Shown here: piece after piece, positions 61,776 to 64,000 of the stretch | Numbering within the stretch: position 1 is the stretch's first letter | Layout of the letters: each line of letters begins with the position of its first letter | Assembly (NCBI RefSeq): GCF_947504215.1 | Contig: NZ_CANNGO010000001.1 | Coordinates: 806,001-870,000, forward strand | Direction: 5' to 3' | DNA from: an uncultured Ruegeria sp. | GTDB taxonomy: Bacteria; Pseudomonadota; Alphaproteobacteria; Rhodobacterales; Rhodobacteraceae | Length of the DNA stretch: 64,000 bases | Program-made: the position numbers and the translations under genes | Notes under the pieces: model-generated | The model's database searches: none | Seen by the model: only the letters and a program-made list of their open reading frames with translations | What the model was told of the DNA's origin: nothing

Positions 61776-61791
61776 CTTTGCGCGCGACAAA
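61776..61791. promoter_or_regulatory. Operator-like site between LacI gene and xylB
   Basis: CTTTGCGCGCGACAAA, 54 bp from the regulator start and 55 bp from the xylB start, so almost in the middle of the divergent gap. Second copy of the site at 60675. Confidence 0.6.
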
Positions 61792-61845
61792 AAAATCAAC
61801 AGCGGGACCCTTGTCGCAGAAACTTCGCAAGACTACAGGTTTCAT

Positions 61846-63282
61846 ATGTACGCAGGTATTGATATCGGCACATCAGCCGTAAAAGTTGTCTGTACTGACG
61901 GGGTGAAGATCCTGGCCGCGGCATCCGCTGATCTGGACACATCTTCGCCCAAGCCGGGTTGGTCCGAGCAGCACCCCGATATCTGGTGGCAGGCGACGTG
62001 CGATGCGTTGCGACAGTTGAGCGACAAAATCAATCTGTCTGACGTGAAAGCCATTGGGCTATCTGGCCAAATGCATGGCGCAGTTCTGCTCGACACCGAT
62101 CAGCGGCCTATCAGGCCTGCGATATTGTGGAATGACAGCCGCGCTGCGAACGCGTGCGAGCAACTCCGCGGAGCCGTGCAGGATATCGGTCAAATAGCAG
62201 GTGTCCTCCCGCTGCCTGGCTTTACGGCGCCCAAGATCATGTGGCTAAAGCAAAACGAGCCTGAAAACTACAATCGCATTGCGTCGATACTGCTGCCCAA
62301 AGACTATGTTGGTTTGCGTCTTCACAGCGAGTTGGCGACAGACACATCAGATGCCGCCGGAACCTTATGGCTGGATCAGGCCGCGCGCGCCTGGAGCAGT
62401 GAGATCGCCGAGGCCGCGGACGTGAATACAAGTTGGCTTCCACAAATATTTGACGGTCACGACATCGTCGGCGCGGTAACCCCTCAAGCCGCTGCGAAAA
62501 GTGGATTTCGAGTTGGTGTACCGGTCGTCGCGGGCGGCGGCGATGCGGCGACAGGCGCCGTATCGCTGGGCGCGACAGAGCCGGGGCGGGGCTTCATCTC
62601 ACTAGGGACATCCGGCCAGCTCTTTGTTGCCGGTCGAGCATACAAACCCAACCCCGAGAAATTTGTGCACGCATTTGCGCATACTCTGCCAGACCGTTGG
62701 TATCAGATGGCTGCGATGCTGAATGGCGCGAGACCCATATCGTGGATCGGAGGGCAGCTAGACCTGTCGGCGGCCGAGGTTGTGGCTCTGGCGGAAACTG
62801 TCACAACCGATCGCGTGCCTATTTTTCTCCCTTATCTGACTGGCGAGCGCAGCCCTCATGGGGACCCACACATCCGAGCTTGTTTTTTTGACCTCGAAGA
62901 TGCGACGACGCGTGCAGAAATCTGTCGTTCGGTTGTGGAAGCTGTTGCTTTCTGTTTCGCCGACGCGGCTGAGAGTTTTGGCGATACTCTGTCAAACCTG
63001 TCCGAACTGGCCGCAATTGGAGGCGGCAGTCGAAGCGACCTGCTCCTGAGCCTGATCGCCACTGTCACCGAGAGATCCATTGTTCGGCCTGATGGGGCAG
63101 ATTCGGGACCGGCGATGGGGGCAGCAAAGCTGGCGGCTTGCGGCGATAAAACGCTATGCATCGCCGATCTGGAAGAGCACCCCTCGGAGATAGGGGCTTT
63201 TGAACCTGAAGCAACGCCAGCCCTGCTTGACCGGCTGCACAAGTTCCGTTCGTTCTATCAAACGATTAGAACCGAGGTTTAG
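61846..63282 (+). CDS. xylB: Xylulokinase XylB
   Basis: 478 residues. FGGY kinase: GIDIGTSAVKVV (phosphate-binding), GLSGQMHGAVLLD with the catalytic Asp region following (LWNDSRA), GGGDAATGAVSLGA and FISLGTSGQLF. Phosphorylates D-xylulose, the product of arabitol or xylitol oxidation by the polyol dehydrogenases. No fructokinase lies in the window, so fructose from mannitol must use a kinase elsewhere. Divergent from the regulator gene. Confidence 0.93.
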   Translation: MYAGIDIGTSAVKVVCTDGVKILAAASADLDTSSPKPGWSEQHPDIWWQATCDALRQLSDKINLSDVKAIGLSGQMHGAVLLDTDQRPIRPAILWNDSRAANACEQLRGAVQDIGQIAGVLPLPGFTAPKIMWLKQNEPENYNRIASILLPKDYVGLRLHSELATDTSDAAGTLWLDQAARAWSSEIAEAADVNTSWLPQIFDGHDIVGAVTPQAAAKSGFRVGVPVVAGGGDAATGAVSLGATEPGRGFISLGTSGQLFVAGRAYKPNPEKFVHAFAHTLPDRWYQMAAMLNGARPISWIGGQLDLSAAEVVALAETVTTDRVPIFLPYLTGERSPHGDPHIRACFFDLEDATTRAEICRSVVEAVAFCFADAAESFGDTLSNLSELAAIGGGSRSDLLLSLIATVTERSIVRPDGADSGPAMGAAKLAACGDKTLCIADLEEHPSEIGAFEPEATPALLDRLHKFRSFYQTIRTEV

Positions 63283-63472
63283 ACATATATCTCGCGTTTA
63301 GCAGGTGATTGTCGTTCACCTGCCCAGCCCGCCCCCAACAACGTGAACCAGATCCTTACAAAAAACTCAAAGGCTGACTTGATCACGGGCGGCAATCACT
63401 TGGCATATGGGCGAAGAATTCGCCCATATGGGTTCTTTATGCACCCCGAAACAAACATGCATCTACAAATGG

Positions 63473-64000
63473 TCAACCACATTTCGAGTGCCCGCAACTG
63501 CGGCAGGTCATGCAGCCCTCAATCATAACCATGTCAAATTGACCACACGATGGGCATGCTTTGCCGCGTGGCGCATCCATGTTCACCACTTGCGCCTGTG
63601 GGTCAGACTTGAGACCCATGCCTTCGCCCTCAAGAAAGCCAATATTGACCATGTGCTGTTCGATCACCCCGCCAATCGCGGCCAAAATCGAAGGGATGTA
63701 CTTGCCTTTGACCCAAGCCCCACCGCGCGGATCGAAAACAGCCTTCAGTTCTTCGACAACAAAAGAAACATCCCCGCCACGACGGAACACAGCAGAAATC
63801 ATACGGGTCAGCGCAAGAGTCCAGGCATAGTGCTCCATGTTCTTCGAGTTGATGAACACTTCAAACGGGCGTCGGCGCCCACCGATGACGATATCGTTGA
63901 TAGTCAGATAGATCGCATGCTCACTATCCGGCCATTTCAACTTGTAGGTCGACCCCTCCAGTGATTGAGGGCGATCCAGCGGTTCGGACATATAAACGAC
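63473..64000 (-). CDS. nrdJ: B12-dependent ribonucleotide reductase NrdJ, C-terminal part
   Basis: The last 175 codons of a gene that continues past the window edge. The visible part, VVYMSEPLDRP, STYKLKWPDSEHAIYLTINDI, NSKNMEHYAWTLALTRMISAVFRRGGD and EELKAVFDPRGGAWVKGKY, is the C-terminal region of class II NrdJ. It ends in a cysteine-rich tail CPSCGQFDMVMIEGCMTCRSCGHSKCG (split), whose cysteines bind metal or regenerate the active-site disulfide. An internal ATG at 63991 is not the start. The enzyme makes deoxyribonucleotides with adenosylcobalamin. Confidence 0.93.
   Translation of the reverse strand, partial: VVYMSEPLDRPQSLEGSTYKLKWPDSEHAIYLTINDIVIGGRRRPFEVFINSKNMEHYAWTLALTRMISAVFRRGGDVSFVVEELKAVFDPRGGAWVKGKYIPSILAAIGGVIEQHMVNIGFLEGEGMGLKSDPQAQVVNMDAPRGKACPSCGQFDMVMIEGCMTCRSCGHSKCG

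Noticed and set aside
1-64000. tRNA, rRNA, CRISPR array, insertion sequence, prophage or toxin-antitoxin genes
   Set aside because: Looked for transposase or integrase motifs, regular spaced repeats and cloverleaf-like gaps; the gaps are short and none fits.

Overview
The window reads as a chromosomal segment of a marine alphaproteobacterium of the Rhodobacteraceae (Roseobacter group). This rests on recognisable families, not on a search: a PutA without DNA-binding domain next to an Lrp-type PutR, a SmoEFGK/SmoS/MtlK polyol operon as described in Rhodobacter sphaeroides, a B12-dependent NrdJ, a KpsE-like protein with a long cytosolic extension, a HemP gene, DUF6455-like small proteins and very compact gene packing with many ATGA overlaps. 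I saw no tRNA, rRNA, CRISPR array, prophage or insertion sequence.

Layout. 1-1.6 kb: the N-terminal part of a TetR regulator faces a short operon (a possible tiny membrane ORF, a DUF1348 protein, a PPOX-type flavoprotein); the space between holds three identical 14-bp operator-like repeats. 1.7-6.4 kb: a TetR regulator diverges from a tightly overlapped operon of a flavin monooxygenase, a BASS-type transporter, an NAD-dependent epimerase and an SDR. 6.4-9.3 kb: a copper ATPase and its CueR/HmrR regulator behind a near-textbook CueR promoter. 9.4-13.4 kb: a beta-hydroxyacid dehydrogenase and a 1021-residue kinase/M23/aminotransferase fusion with a Cys/His-rich tail. 13.4-14.9 kb: hemP with a Cys-rich partner, and gph.

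15.3-30.8 kb is the largest unit: fourteen genes in one direction, starting with a Gfo/Idh/MocA enzyme resembling 1,5-anhydrofructose reductase, followed by a CoA transferase, enoyl-CoA hydratase, aldehyde dehydrogenase, a glucose-type ABC importer, two GMC oxidoreductases, an SDR, a Dabb protein, a DUF993 protein and finally a LacI repressor. Two 12-bp palindromes 21 bp apart sit in a good promoter at its head. The substrate is unknown; this combination of sugar uptake, sugar oxidation and acyl-CoA chemistry is my main candidate for an undescribed pathway.

31.0-49.4 kb is mostly housekeeping: putR/putA, a rhomboid protease, suhB, metR/metF with a long palindrome between them, a J-domain protein, a YHS-domain protein, yghU, sseB, a uracil-DNA glycosylase, a capsule segment (kpsT, kpsE, kdsA, phosphohexomutase) and an AsmA-like protein. 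49.5-54.0 kb: rimO, a small lipoprotein, a dual-CDGSH iron-sulfur protein that overlaps tail to tail with three tandem four-cysteine small proteins (DUF6455-like), an IMPACT-family protein and a periplasmic M48 protease. 54.2-63.3 kb: the sorbitol/mannitol operon (smoEFGK, smoS, mtlK) with its LacI regulator and a divergent xylB; two matching operator-like sites flank the regulator gene. The window ends inside the 3' part of nrdJ.
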